From: Thermomonas sp.
GTDB lineage: Bacteria; Pseudomonadota; Gammaproteobacteria; Xanthomonadales; Xanthomonadaceae
Direction: 5' to 3'
Length of the DNA stretch: 64,000 nucleotides
Assembly: GCF_023953935.1 (NCBI RefSeq)
Contig: NZ_JAMLIW010000002.1
Span: 1-64,000 of the forward strand
Shown: piece after piece, positions 63,193-64,000 of the stretch
Layout of the letters: each line of letters starts with the position of its first letter
How positions within the stretch are numbered: position 1 is the stretch's first letter
Notes under the pieces: model-generated
Databases searched by the model: none
Seen by the model: the letters and a program-made list of their open reading frames with translations, nothing else
Told to the model about the DNA's origin: nothing
Position numbers and translations under genes: made by a program

Positions 63193-63930
63193 TCAGCCTC
63201 CAAGTTCGGTAGTGATCGCGTCCAGCAGCGCACTGGCCCCGATCCGGAAATGCGCCGCCGTCACCCAGTCCGCGCCGAGCCGACGTTCGGCCAGCGCCAC
63301 GTAGGCCGAGGCTTCGTCCAGCGTGCGCACCCCGCCCGCGGCCTTGAAGCCGCACTGCCCGCCCCGAGCAGCGATGGCATCGAGCAAAATTTCCGCGGCA
63401 TCCAGCGTGGCATTGACCGGCACCTTGCCGGTCGAGGTCTTGAGGAAATCCACACCGGCTTCCAGCCCGAGTTCGGCCGCCGTGCGGATCAGTTCGGGTG
63501 TGGCCAGTTCGCCGGTTTCCAGAATCAGCTTGAGCGCGATGCCCGGGCCACAGGCGGCGCGGCAGGCATCCACGCCGGCGCGGGCGATCGCCGCCTCCCC
63601 GCGCTGCAGGGCGCGCCAGGCCAGCACCATGTCGATTTCGTCAGCGCCGGCGGCAATGGCACGTCGGGTCTCGCGTTCAACCCGCCCCGGATCCTCGCCG
63701 CCGTCGGGAAAATTGACCACGCTGGCGATTTTCACGCCGCTGCCGGTCAGCGCCCGTCGCGCCGTGGTGACGTGCTCGGGATACACGCACACCGCCGCCA
63801 CCTGACCCTGCGGGCCGACCGCACGCGCACACAGCGCCTCGATCTGCGCGGGCGTGTCGTCCTCGCCGAGGCGGGTCAGGTCGAGCAGGCCGAGGACCTG
63901 GCGGGCAAGGGATTGGCGGTTGTCGGACAT
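63193..63930 (-). CDS. deoC: Deoxyribose-phosphate aldolase
   Basis: Cleaves 2-deoxyribose 5-phosphate to glyceraldehyde 3-phosphate and acetaldehyde. The 245-residue TIM barrel has the Schiff-base lysine in VDFLKTSTGKVPVNAT, the proton-relay lysine in GFKAAGGVRT, and a normal CVYPEHV block. Start ATG 63930. First gene of a deoC-deoB-deoD salvage operon, three bases before deoB. In E. coli such genes are repressed by DeoR and CytR; I saw no operator in the 70 bases remaining upstream. Confidence 0.94.
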   Translation of the reverse strand: MSDNRQSLARQVLGLLDLTRLGEDDTPAQIEALCARAVGPQGQVAAVCVYPEHVTTARRALTGSGVKIASVVNFPDGGEDPGRVERETRRAIAAGADEIDMVLAWRALQRGEAAIARAGVDACRAACGPGIALKLILETGELATPELIRTAAELGLEAGVDFLKTSTGKVPVNATLDAAEILLDAIAARGGQCGFKAAGGVRTLDEASAYVALAERRLGADWVTAAHFRIGASALLDAITTELGG

Positions 63931-64000
63931 AGGCAAGCGATGTTCTGGGTAATCCCGCCAGCTTAACGCTTCAGCGGCAACGCGCCTTGAACGCCTGCGT

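Noticed and set aside
63971..64000. Possible C-terminus (TQAFKARCR, stop) of a gene upstream of deoC
   Set aside because: Only ten codons are visible, which is too little to distinguish from chance in GC-rich sequence.

Overview
The window comes from a GC-rich gammaproteobacterium, most likely of the Lysobacteraceae/Xanthomonadaceae (Lysobacter, Luteimonas, Thermomonas, Xanthomonas relatives). The evidence is the gene order (lolC-lolD-comEC-exbBD-msbA-lpxK-kdsB; sdhCDAB followed by sdhE and ygfX; fMet tRNA-rimP-nusA-infB-rbfA-truB), the family content (DUF6116, fused E1 alpha/beta dehydrogenase, glutamate-synthase-like FMN protein) and the dispersed GTGATTC/G heptad repeats. No database was searched; all names rest on reading the translations.

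Layout. 1-2469: cysD (cut by the window edge) and an FMN/3Fe-4S glutamate-synthase-like protein. 2495-2907: a tRNA-Leu/Cys/Gly cluster. 2931-5952: pgsA, uvrC and a low-molecular-weight tyrosine phosphatase. 5949-15321: a cell-envelope block (kdsB, lpxK, msbA, exbD, exbB, comEC, lolD, lolC), with several stop/start overlaps. 15344-20635: the succinate dehydrogenase operon with three accessory factors (SdhAF4-like, SdhE, YgfX) and an inserted DUF411 lipoprotein. 20834-28463: an FAD dehydrogenase/ThDP enzyme pair, a DinJ-YafQ toxin-antitoxin pair, a fused 2-oxoacid dehydrogenase E1 and a glutaryl-CoA-type dehydrogenase. 28675-42252: DUF6116, TatD-type hydrolase, amidohydrolase, phoH-ybeY-corC, a TPR lipoprotein, DUF4105, corA, an S9 peptidase and an OPT transporter.

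42389-46465 is the unusual part. It is visibly richer in A+T and is built as integron gene cassettes with no integrase in the window (a CALIN). Cassette genes lie on the minus strand: an unknown 175-aa protein, a 496-aa P-loop ATPase, a three-helix membrane protein, a DUF2971-like protein and an orphan antidote with a decayed toxin. At four of the cassette genes the TAA stop lies inside the attC R'' box, and three cassettes have R' and R'' ends that are complementary, as expected of excisable cassettes. A dead REP-associated tyrosine transposase lies inside the array, and a HigBA-like toxin-antitoxin pair borders it. The ATPase and DUF2971 cassettes are candidate accessory (possibly anti-phage) functions.

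47663-63930 returns to housekeeping genes: a POT peptide transporter, an M13 metallopeptidase, lysS, three 81-bp repeats, prfB with the programmed +1 frameshift, truB, rbfA, infB, nusA, rimP, initiator tRNA, and the deoD-deoB-deoC deoxynucleoside salvage operon.
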